Shown: piece by piece, positions 11,401 through 23,400 of the stretch
How the letters are laid out: the number at the start of each line of letters is the position of its first letter
Position numbering within the stretch: position 1 is the stretch's first letter
Source: Cricetomys ansorgei
Taxonomy: Eukaryota > Chordata > Mammalia > Rodentia > Nesomyidae
DNA length: 64,000 nucleotides
Direction: 5' to 3'
Assembly: GCA_026225945.1 (NCBI GenBank)
Contig: JAMJFZ010003746.1
Span: 150,001-214,000, forward strand
Translations under genes and position numbers: made by a program
The notes under the pieces: model-generated
Database searches by the model: none
What the model was told of the DNA's origin: nothing
What the model saw: only the letters and a program-made list of their open reading frames with translations

Positions 11401-14400
11401 TTAGTACACACACATAAACCTAAAAATACAAAAGGTGGTACCTTCCACTTGAGGAAAATGAAAAGGTGCAATTCCCTGAAGAAGGGCTCCAGAATGCATA
11501 CCTGGGACGCTACAGTTTTCTCTTGGTTCTCAATAGCTTGGAAGAGCTCTTCACACACTCTTGGAATAATACCCTTGTTTGTTTCAAAGCCAATCATGGA
11601 GTAGCTTTTTCCAGAGCCGGTCTGGCCATAGGCCAGGAGAGTAGCATTGTAGCCTCCCCAGGCACTGTCTAGGATTCCTCTCCCAATATCATGGAAGACG
11701 TCACTCTAGAAAGGAAACTGAAAGTGTCACTTCAGGAGTAAGTCCCAAGCTTAGTAATTTGCTGTCCTTTCTACCTGACACTGTTGAAAATTTAGAGATT
11801 TTTTTTTTGTTCTCAGTTAAAAATTTTAAAATCATATTTTAATTTATTTATTTTGTATGCATGTGTGTATGTGGAGGTGTGTGTGCGTGCCACACTACAA
11901 GTGTGGAATTCGGAGGACAACTTGTGGGAGCTGGTTCTCCTTCTGCCATGATGCTCCTGGGGGTTGGACCCAGGTCATCAGGCATGGCGCAGGAGCCATC
12001 TCACCAGCCCTTGTCCTTAATTTCTATAAACTGAAATTTTCAAATGGTACAAAATTTTGTTAAGTCGAATCCTAGGTAGAGAGTAGAATCATTATATAAA
12101 ATTCTTAGTGGTGTAGTTTTCAACTGGGGTATATTCTGGGTATTGTCGGCATGTTAAAAAATCTGGTACATCTTCGAGTTACATTTCCAGTTTCTTCTCA
12201 CCCACCATTCTATGACCAAATAGATGAAATATTTTCCTTCATTACACTTCATTGTGTCCGTTAGCTTTCCGTTGTTATGATACCCAAGATAATCAAATGA
12301 TGAAGAGGAAAGATTGTTTTGGACCCACGGCTTCAATTCATGCTCAGTTAGCCCATTGCTATGGGTCTGCAGTTCACGATGCAGGGGCACATGACAAAGA
12401 GCTGTCGGTCTCATGGTGGCTAGAAAGCAAAGTGGGAGAGGGGAGAGACGGGTGCCCACCTCTCCTCCAAGGACACACTAGTACCCAGAGTTCCTTCCAT
12501 AGGTCTCAACTCCCCCAGAGCACCGAAAGCTAAGGAGCATGGCTCAGCACTGACATGACTTCTGAGGATCTGCACTCAGGTCCTCATGCTCAGGCAGCAA
12601 GTGGGGTACCAACCAGGCCATCTCCCTGCTCTGGCACAATAAGACAATTCTGAAGTGTTTACAGTACATCAGAAAAGAAAACACGAGATGCAAAGTTTCT
12701 AAGCTACTTACCTGGCCTGCGAATTTACTAGTTGGATCAGATGGAATAAGGACGCCATCTTCATCCTTTTGAAATCCATCATGAGACCAATATGCCAGGT
12801 CAAAGGTGAAGGTCTTCACATGCTCTCTGTTCTTAGGGTCTCGGATGGTGGTGCTTTGGGAATGCATGGAGATCACACATTGGCTTCCAGAGTTCTTCTC
12901 TCTCTATTGTCAGGTTATAAGTTCAGAATCACAGTACATTCCTGCTGCATGAAGTCCCTTGTCCTGACAGCTTGAATGAAAATGGCCCCCATAGGCTTCT
13001 ATTTGAATGCTTGGTTCCTAGTTGGTGGAACTGTTTAGGAAGGATTAGGAGACACGGCCTTGTTGGAAGAGGTGGGTCACTGGGGGTGGATGTGGAGGTT
13101 TCAAAGTCCCATGCCAGGTTGGGTCTCCTGTTTCTCTGCCTCTACCTTGCCCATAAGATTTAAGCTCCCAGCTACTGCATCAGTGCTACTACCTGCCTGC
13201 CTGCCTGCTGCCATGCTCGCCTACACGATGGTCATAGACTCAACCCTCTGAAACTATAAGCGAGCCAATTAAATGTTCCCTTTTAGAAGTTGCCTTGGTC
13301 ATGGTATCTCATCACAGCAATAGGACGGAGAGAAAGACACTGACTTATAAGCCCTCTTCGCTGACCAGAGTATTAGGGTCTTCCCAGGCCCAGGCTTCTG
13401 TTGGGAAGACCTCGCTAAAGCTCATTCTATGCAACTCTCAATCTCTACCTCTTTCTTTTGTCTCATGGCCCCTGTGGCCAGTTCTCATTCATATACATGG
13501 GGGCTGGATGTTTTTTTTCTGGAACAATTGGCAAGCCGACAAGAGAATAGAAGCTTGAGTAAGAGGGCACATAAGTCAGATACATAATTCTGTGTGGGAA
13601 GGGTACCTTGTATGGTAGATGCTTGTGACCTTCCTGGTGAGTACGCATATACCCTGAAGACATTGCTGTTTTTCAAGCAGCTGTTTGCCAAATGCCACTT
13701 AAACCAGTCAAAATGAAGGGCAGTGTCTGGCCACTATAGTGGGCTTGTTACTGTGGACTGGATGGCCACCACATGGCTGTGGGAAAAAGAGTTAAACATG
13801 AGGAAAGTTAGGGAAATGGAAGGCTAGGACGCCAAGGAAGGGATCCCAACTTACAGCTTTGTGTGGTGATAAAAATGGGAGAGGAATCAGGTGGAGCCAC
13901 CACCTCATCAGCACAGCAGAATGTGGACATGGGAACCCTGTGAGGAGCTTGAGATCAAAGGGAATGGAGGCAGAGGCCACACCTACACCTGACTCTTGCT
14001 TTTCTGTGACTTTTAACACAGAGGTGTAGAAGGTGCTGATAGAGACAGAAATCAGGTCTGTTCAGGACCGCACTGTAGCAGGATTCTTAAGACATCCAGC
14101 AGAATCTTTTAAACAAGTGTCCCTGAGAACCTTGCCTGCCTGAGCAAGGACACCTGGGATATGGGTGGGGTGGAGTAATATTAGCCAAGAGGAGTAATAT
14201 TACTTATCACCTGCCTTGAGGAAGAGCATCTGAACTGCCTGCTAGATCCACGGGACTCGGTCCCCTGTAGAACTGATCTTCATGGGCATGAGAGGGACAC
14301 AGCCAAATGAGAGGGTGTGCTGGGGAAGAAGTCTCAGGTATTCTGTGGGAATTGCATGGATGGGAGAAGTCACTTATGCTAGGTGCCTCAAGGATTTGAG

Positions 14401-17400
14401 AAATAACGGTTTTATTATATTTCATTTTATTATTAGTGTATTATGGTGTGCACACACACATGGAGATCAGAGGTGAACTTTTGAGAATTATTTCTCTCCT
14501 TTGGGTTCCAGGGATCAAACATGTCATCAGGCTTGTGCACAAAGTGCTTTTACCCACTGAGCAATCTTTATGGATAGAATGAAAAACAACTTTACCAACC
14601 ACCTCCTGAGATGGAGAGGGCCTCCCTTCCCTCCCTCTCTGTTCATGTGATGGTTTGAATGAGAATAGCTCCTATGGACTCACATGCTCAAATGCTTGGT
14701 CCCCTGTTGTGGGAGATTTTAGTTATGGATAATGTTCTAGTAAGCTGTCCTTGAAGCAAGTAAAGGATTCACTGCCTACCAGTAAACAAAGGAGTGGCTA
14801 TCCCGCTCTCCACAAGAATGGGACATTCCTTAGCCTTAAGGAGATGAAGGTTAGGCTCCATTGATTTGTATATTGGAAGGCTGGGTGGAGACAGAGAGGA
14901 TTTGGAATAAAAAAGAACTAGGGCAAGGGCAGAGGGAGACAGAGAAAGAGGAGACAGAAGGAGAGAGACAGACAGCAGAGAACAAGGAAGAAGAAGCTAG
15001 GAGCAGGAGGAGAACCAAGAGAAGAGCATGGGGTGAGGAAGCCATTGGAGTGAGCTCTCTGCCTCGCTGCCACGGCATTAGATTTCCCTGAGATTTGACA
15101 TGGTTTGTGATTAATAAAGAGCATTGGAAAATTACAACGTCTGGACTCTCCGATAAGCGCCATAACTTTATTTAAACACTTGGCACACCAACGCGTGGCA
15201 AGGACACACGAGAAGAAAAAAAGAAGACAAACGAAAGGACAGGCAATGCGGGACAGCAGAATCCAGACACAGAGTCTACAAGGAAACGACAGACACAACA
15301 CGGGACAGCAGGAGCCGAGGCAGAAAAAAGAAGAAAAGAAGAAAGAAGACACAGGAAAGGTAAAGTATGATATAAGATAAATAAATAAAAAACAGTAAGG
15401 CCTCCTATGGAAAGAGGAGAGCTAAAGAGAAAGAAACAGAATTAAAGAAAAAGTGCACACAGGTGCGGATTAATAAAGTTCCAGGAAAGGAATACAGAAT
15501 AAATAAGATTTAAAGACCTTCTGTAAGAAGAGAAGGTAATAAAGAGAATGCTCTTTGAGAAGTGGGAGTCACAGTAAGACAGAAATAATAAAAGAAAAAT
15601 ACACAGGAGTCTCCTAAGGAAGGAGAGGATAAGTAAGAGTGGAAAAGAAAATTTTTCCATGTTAAAAATGGAAAATATTGTGACACAGGGCACTTGGGCT
15701 CTGTATAGTGTTGTTATGGATGTCATAGGAATGAAAACAGTAGATGAAGAGATAAATACTTCAACTGAAACTAGCATAATACAGATTACGGTTTTTGTTA
15801 TTCTGGTATTTCACATGGTATTATCAGTAGTCTTCATGGCATACTGTGTTCTATCAAGGAAAACTGTCAGTGCAGAAGGAAAAGGGAAATCTAGCCTTTT
15901 ACAGGAAATTGACTTAGATACAGGAGATAAATTCAGAGCAAAATCAGAAAATTTTAAAATGATGGAAAGAAAAAGCAGAATCTACTTGCTTCTCACAAGA
16001 AGCAGCCTTAAAAGAAATAGATGAGAAGTGGAATGCGAAAATGCAAACTTTGGTAGCAAAATTAGAACAGTTGATGGAAGGAAGTAAAAGCCTACCTCAG
16101 TCGGAGAATTCAGAGCCTACTGCTCCACCTTATAACGCAATGTGGCAGCCAAAGATTTTAAGGAAACCAACTATGGTTTATCCAGTAACTATAAACAGGA
16201 TGCAGGGCTATGATGAACTTGGATGGCAACCTACAGAAATGCTAGATTTAAAGAGATTTAAAGAGGCAATAGTAGCCTATGGAATGCACTCTCCTTATGT
16301 GAAACAGATATTGAACAACTGGGCTGTTCAACACCGAGTCATTCCTCAAGACTGGAGGGACTTGGCAAAAGCTGTATTAGAAGCCGGTCCTCAGTTACAA
16401 TGGCTGACATGGTGGAAAGAAGAAGCTTTGACAATAGAACAACGTAACCGAGCTAGAGGCGTTAATATTTTCAGAGATCAGTTGATAGGTGAAGGTCAAT
16501 ATGCTGAGCTGGAAGTACAGATTCAGTTTGATGATAATATTTTGGCTCAGTGTCGTACAGCGGCATTAAATGCTTGTGATAAAGTTGAAGAGCCAGGAAA
16601 AAGGTCTGAGTCATTTACTAAGATCATGCAAGGCCCAAATGAGCCATTCACTGATTTTTTTCAGAGATTGACTTCTGCTGTCCATAAGACAATTTCAGAC
16701 TCAGAAGCAAGGGAAGTGTTAATTAAATCTCTGGCGTTTGAAAATGCTAATTCAGAATGCCAAAAGGCAATAAGGCCATTAAAGGCAACTTCTTTGGATC
16801 AATGGATTAAAATTACTACTGATATTAGATCCAATGCTTACAATGCCACTATGATTGGACAAGCAATTGTTCAAGGCCTTAAAAATCCAAAGGTCAGATG
16901 TTTTGGCTGTGGAAAGTCAGGTCATTTTAAAAAGGACTGTAGACAAACGGATCCTAGAAATAATGTTTTCTCTGATAAGCCAGGAAGAAAACCTCAGTTT
17001 CCTGGTATATGTAGAAGGTGTGGAAAAGGCAGACATTGGTCTAATGAGTGTAGATCTGTAACAGATATTCAAGGTAATTCCTTGCCGTCAGGAAACGCCT
17101 TTGGGGGCCTGGCTCAGGCCCCTATCACATAAAACATGAGCCAACAATTTCTTACCAGCAACGAATTGACTCACCCTCAGAGAGATTAAAACAGGTAGTG
17201 CCTGTTGCTAAAGAAAGCACTGCTTTAGACTTTGATATCAAGGATAGAGCTGAGAAAACAGGTGAATTAAAAAGTACTGAAAAACAGGTATTTTGGCAAG
17301 CAACTATAAATGATCAGAGACCTAAGTCCAGATTACAAACAAATGGAGTTTTAATTAAAGGATTGTTAGACACGGGAGCCAATGTAACAGTCATTTCAAA

Positions 17401-20400
17401 AGACTCCTGGAATCCAAACTGGCCTCTTCAAGAGGTATCTACTCAGCTCTTAGGAACTGGAACATTTTCTCAGTTAAATCAGAATATAACAGGTGTAAAA
17501 TGCATAGGACCAGAGTGAAATAGGAAATATAAGATCATATGTGGCAGATCTAGCTATAAGTTTATGGGGAAGAGACCTATTAAAACAATGGAATGTACAG
17601 ATTAACATTCCTTCAATATCAGAGACAACCTGTAAGATTCAAGATGCTATTGATATTAAAAAATGTTATCAAAAACAATCACAGACTGTCAAGGTTGTCC
17701 ATAAGCAGGACAGAACAGGTATTGATAATAATTCTCAGCCTGTTAAAAGGTATCAATGGAAAGTCATTCCCCAAGAATTCTCAGATAGTACCACCTTGTG
17801 TCAATACTTTATACAAAAGCCACTGAAAGTTAATATCTGGTTTAATGAACCTACCATTGGGTTAACTACTCAAGAGTCAAATAATTCATTTCAAGCATTG
17901 AACGGTGATTCAGATTTAAACAGACAAAAAAGTTTAACAACAACAGAAAAGGAGTTAATTCAGGTAGAAAGCAGATTGCAGAATGCATATGTAAATTACC
18001 TAGATCTCAAGCTTGATGGTATGCTTTCTGATTGTTCGTCAGCTGAGCTTATGATACAAAAGGAGGACAATATTTTAAAATGGATCGTTGCACAAAGTGA
18101 CTCAGAAAGCTTGGGCAGAATCTACACTGCCTGTGTTAGAGTTTTTCTCTCAGCAGCTGCTTGGCTATGGTTGCTAAATAACAAGCTTCGCTATGTTCAG
18201 GAGTTTGGACCAAAAATTCAGCCAACTGGTCCTGGTCCTCCAGGGAATTGGTATTTGGTTTTATGTGGTTGGCAAGAAAGATTTATATTGCCTATATTTG
18301 GAAGTTTGTTTATGGTTAATGTTTGAAAAAATTTCCAAACTTCAGGTTGTCATGGACTACAAAACCCATAAGGCATTGCAGTGGCTAGATGTCCAGTCAT
18401 CAGCCACAGCTACAACTCCTGAGGCTGGCATGTTAAATGAACGTCCAGCAAGCAGGAAAAAATTATTGGATTTTAATATTATACATGATAAATAAAACTT
18501 CAGCTAAAATTTAAAAAAGAAAGGGGTATAGGATATATCTATAATTGGCTATTTAACCTCAAATTTTAAAAAAAATTAATTTCAAAAGATAATGTTTAAG
18601 CATTTTGCTCTAATTATAATAGCCTGGAGTGTGAAGACTCCACCCCATGTCAGGGAAAGGTTGTGCTTTTGTCTTTTCAGAAATGAAACACCCAACTGAG
18701 AGTATCCAGAGACCGCTGAGCTGAAGAGAGACATCAGAGTGTGCGGGTTACTGTCCAGCCTTCAACCTCAAAATGGACTGTTGAAGGCCTTCCTAGCTGC
18801 CTTGCTCCTGTGCTGCTTATAAACCAGAGGCCATGGATTACAAAAAAATTGAATTCCCCAGCTAAATACAGAGGCTGGCAGTCAGATACAGGATTGAGAA
18901 TTATGACGTGAATCTCCCCAAGACAGAGTGCTGATCATGCTATCAGTAACTCGGACAGGTAATTTTCATTGTTCATTAATTCTCTCCTAAGACAGATGCA
19001 GTCATCTTGAAAAGGGGAAATTTGGGAAGCTACTGGCTTCATATCTTGTCCTCTGAAATCATCTTGGAGATGACTCTGCAGCTGACAGGGAGCCTGTTTT
19101 GAAAATTTGAGGCAGCTCTCACGGTGCTCAGCTGTGATACAGATGCAAATACCTGCCTGCAGGGAGTCTGCTTTGCCAAACAGACCAGTGGAAATTGAGG
19201 CGGCTTTCACAGTGCTCAACTGTGATGATGCAGATGCAGATACCTGCTGATTCTTACCGCATTGTCTTCTGCTACCTCTGATTTCTCTTCAAAGACATTT
19301 GAATTGCACAAGCATTTTGCTAAACATTGAACTTTTATGAACAATTGGTGAACTTTTATGAACAATTGGTGAATTTTGGACTTGATACTTGGTGTTATGG
19401 GACACTTGCAGTCACAAAGACATTTGAACTGCATGAGCAGTCTGCTGAAATTTGGACTCGATATTTGACAGACTATAACTTTATATCTTAGTTTCATTTG
19501 ATTGAGTCAATATTGTTCTTATTGTAAGTAAAAAGGGTGAGATGTTGTGGGAGATTTTAGTTATGGATAATGTTCTAGTAAGCTGTCCTTGAAGCAAGTA
19601 AAGGATTCACTGCCTACCAGTAAACAAAGGAGTGGCTATCCCGCTCTCCACAAGAATGGGACATTCCTTAGCCTTAAGGAGATGAAGGTTAGGCTCCATT
19701 GATTTGTATATTGGAAGGCTGGGTGGAGACAGAGAGGATTTGGAATAAAAAAGAACTAGGGCAAGGGCAGAAAGGGAGAGGAGACAGACAAGAAGGAGGA
19801 AGAAGCTAGCGAGCAGGGGGAGAACCAAGAGAAGAGCATGGGGTGAGGAAGCCATTGGAGTGAGCTCTCTGCCTAGCTGCCGCGGCATTAGAATTCCCTG
19901 AGATTTGACATGGTTTGTGATTAATAAAGAGCATTGGAAAATTTCAACGTCTGGACTCACCTTTAAGTGCCATAACTTTAACAGTCCCCAGTTGGTTGAA
20001 CTGCTTAGGAAGGATGAGGAGGTGTGGCCTCACTAGGAGGTATGTTACTGGAGGTGGAGCTTTGAGGTTTCAAAAGCCGACATCATTCCAGTTGGCTGTC
20101 TCTGCCTGTGGTTGTCTTAACATGTAATAAGCTCACAGCTACTGCTTCAGTGCCATGTCTGCCTACCTGCTGCCATTCTCCCTGCTACCACGGTCATGGA
20201 CACTAACTATTGGCCCCTGGAACTGTGATCCCCAGATTAGATGCTTCCTTTTATAGGTTGCCTTGCTCGTGGTGATTTGACACGACAATAGAAAAGTAAC
20301 TCCGCCCAGTTGATGATGTGGACAAGGCCACTGTGGGCCCGGGAGAGACTGAGCATGGCTGCAACAGCACAAGCTTGTCATAAACCCTGGCAAGAGAAGG

Positions 20401-23400
20401 GACAGGCAAAAATGAGAGGAAAAAATGGTAGGTGGGTGGGTGGGTGGCACAGACTGGAAAGCAGGAATGGTGTGGTGATTTGCTCCTTTCCTGAACTCCA
20501 GGGAAAAGGTAACCAACCCAATGTGGTCTTGCTAGCTGGCAGAAGGAAAGTAAACCCAAACTGTGGTTCTCCCCTCTCCCATCTGCTGCCCCACAGAGGG
20601 CGAGACAGCTTGTGGGGCATAGGAATGGGCCATGTCATAAGAGGCAGAGCCAAGATTTTACCTCAGAATGAGCTTCAGAGGGGGTAGCACAGCCCTCCCA
20701 GGGAACCCACAATTCACTGGACCCATGAAGACGAGGAGCCCACTGCTCTTGTGGATATGGGTGCTGAAGGTTCATGGGCCATGGCAACTGAGGACACTTT
20801 CTAGGTCTCTGCAGTGACTGGTGGAAATGGGGGTAAGACCTTCAAAGTAAAGTGGGTGTTTATGTGCCTGGGGATTGGGAGAGCACTTCCACTCTTTGTA
20901 CTAATATTCCTGGTCCCTAAGAACATTCAGGAGGTGAATATTCTATTAGGAAAGACATTACAGCCCCAGGAAAGGGAAAAAGTCCAAAACACAGGTTGTA
21001 AGGGCAGTATTGACAAGGAGGCAACGGGACCCTCGACCTTTCCACTGTATTAGTTACTTTTCTCACACCTGTGACGAAATCCTTAAGCAAAGAGACTTAA
21101 GGGAAACATTTATTTAGGCTGTTTTGCATCGCTATGTGGGTTAGGCACCATGGTGGGAATGGTTGGGGCACTGGTGGCAGGAGCTTGTAGCAGTTCGTTC
21201 AGTTTAGCAGGAAGCAACGATGGGACTGTATGCTGAATTTCTGTCTCAGTCAGTTATATGCCAGCGAGGTCGTATGTCCCAAAGGCTCCACAATCTCCCC
21301 AAACAGTGCAATTAGCTGGGAAACAAACATTCTGACTTGCAAGCCTATGGGTCACATTTTATATGCAAAGCATTTAATACGATCCTAGGAGGGTCGCAGT
21401 AGATACAAGTAATATAAGCTGCCAGGCAAACCAGTTGAGATTGGAAAGGCTGTGAAAGAAGAGGTTGGGATTTTGACCTGCTCACTCCCTCTTCAATAGC
21501 CCTGTCTCATCAGTGCCAGATGGGAACTGAATGATTTTAGGGGGCTCATGATACCTCCCATTCTGATTGCACACAGGTGCTAGAGGAAACCACTCCTGCT
21601 CTTGGTCTTGTGCATGCAGCCTTGACTTTGGGTGACACCATTTTGAGCATCCCTTACAATCAGATCCATAGAAAGTTTGTCTTCATTGGCATTCCAGGTC
21701 CTGCCCAGGAGTAAATCCAACTCTCACAAAGCAGAGTGGCTGGGAACCCGGTGGTCTTCCTTGCTGGTATTACCTACCTGGCTCTAGTATACTGATGCTA
21801 TGCTAATCTGTGAGATTGTAATTTTTTCGAGGACACAGTAGGGACTTTGCACTCATCCATCTACTCAGGAGAGTTATGAGCTGGTAGCATCAAGATTCAG
21901 GATCCTGGATATCTGAGACATTCCTAGGGGTGACTGATGGGTAAGCCTTTTGATTTTTTTGACATGGTGTGTGTGTAGGTATAAAGCAGACTTATCCCCT
22001 GTATAGCAAAGACGTACAGGGTTTGCAGAACTCCCATGTGATTGGCAGATTCTCCTTCATCTAGTACAATGTTTATGCCCACAGTATGATCTGATGAAAA
22101 CAGGAGCCACATGGGAATGCGGAAGCATTTAAAAAAGGCGCACTGTGCCAGGAAGTTGTGGTGGCACACACCCTTAATCTCAGCACTCAGAAGGCAGGGC
22201 CAGGTGGATCTCAGAGTTTAAGGCCAGCCTGGTCTACAGAGCAAGTTCCAGGAGAGCCAGGACTTCACAGAGAAACCCTGACTGAAAAAACAATAAAATG
22301 GCACACGGTGACATTCCAGGCTCCAAGAGGTTATCTGGTTACCGTCTACCAGGGGTGTCAGTGAAGTTAGCTGCCACTTGCAAGATGCATGAGCTAGGCT
22401 CTAGGGCAACAACAGAAAGAAAATCAACTCTTAAGATTTTGGTCCCAGCTTTGGAAAGGAGCAGAAAATTGACTGGATATTTTAAAATTCTTTGTGTTTT
22501 GCCTGCATGTAGTATGTGCATGCCTGGTGGTTAGAAAAGGACATCAGAAGCCCTAGAAACTGGAGTTATGGATAGTTGTTAGTCCCCATGTAGGTGCTGG
22601 GAACCAAATCCAGGTCCTCTGCAAGGGCAGCTAGCTCTTAACCACTGAGCCATCTCTCCAGCCCCCTGGATACTTCCCTTTAGAATTAGCCTTTTCTGGC
22701 AGTCATATAGTAACAAAACTTCACTGGTCACAATGGGTAAAGACAAGCCTACCATAATGGAAAGGGTGGGTGGTAGCTTCCAGTGGTTGCAATGGGCATA
22801 GCACAGCCCCCTCAATGGCAAGCTTATTACAGCATAATGTCCTCTCCAAGTTTCCCATTCCCTCAGAGGGACGTGTGTGGTATGGACTGTGTGCCTCAGA
22901 ACAGGACACAGCAAAGCGGAAGGGGGCAGCCTTGGTGCACAAGATCAAGAGCAGCAGTGTTTCCATAAAAAGCTACAGATTTATTATAAGTTTCTAAGTT
23001 CAGCGTAGCGTGGTCTCATTATGTGACCTAGTCTGGTCTTGAACTTGATTCTCCTACCTCAGCATTCTGTGTTGGGATTACTGACATGTGCCCACACATG
23101 GCAAAACCTACTTTTAAAAAGATACTTTTTTTTGAGATAGGGGTTCATGTAGTCCAAGTTGTCCTTGAATGCACAACACAGTCAAGCATTACTGAGCTTC
23201 CAGTCAGCCTCCTCTACCTCCCCAGTGCTGGGATTTGACTGTCACAGGCCTAGTTCTACACAAGTGCTGGGGGGCCACCCTATAGTCCACGCATGGCAGG
23301 CAAGCACTGTCAGCTGAGCTTCATCAGCAGCCCCTGCCCCATACATGTATTAAAAACAGTTAAAGCATCTTTTTATGTACCAAATTGCAGTGGTTTAAAT

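Larger units (their letters stand above)
14705..19983 (+). mobile_element. Internally deleted class II endogenous retrovirus (beta/IAP-like)
   Basis: This is a 5.28-kb provirus with TG...CA LTRs (474 and 441 bp), a PBS-like site, leader, broken gag, protease frame, pol fragment, polypurine tract and a 6-bp target duplication. The gag product has two CCHC zinc knuckles. The protease is in the -1 frame, and the Gag has a hydrophobic N-terminal segment, as in IAP and other betaretrovirus-like elements. The catalytic part of reverse transcriptase, RNase H, integrase and a recognisable env are absent. The copy cannot move by itself. It lies antisense in Kif28 intron 1. The family name is not decided from sequence; Mys-type elements of cricetids are one possibility. 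Confidence 0.93.

Noticed and set aside
15180..15380. 66-codon plus-strand frame after the 5' LTR
   Set aside because: Purine-rich proviral leader; basic low-complexity translation with no retroviral domain.
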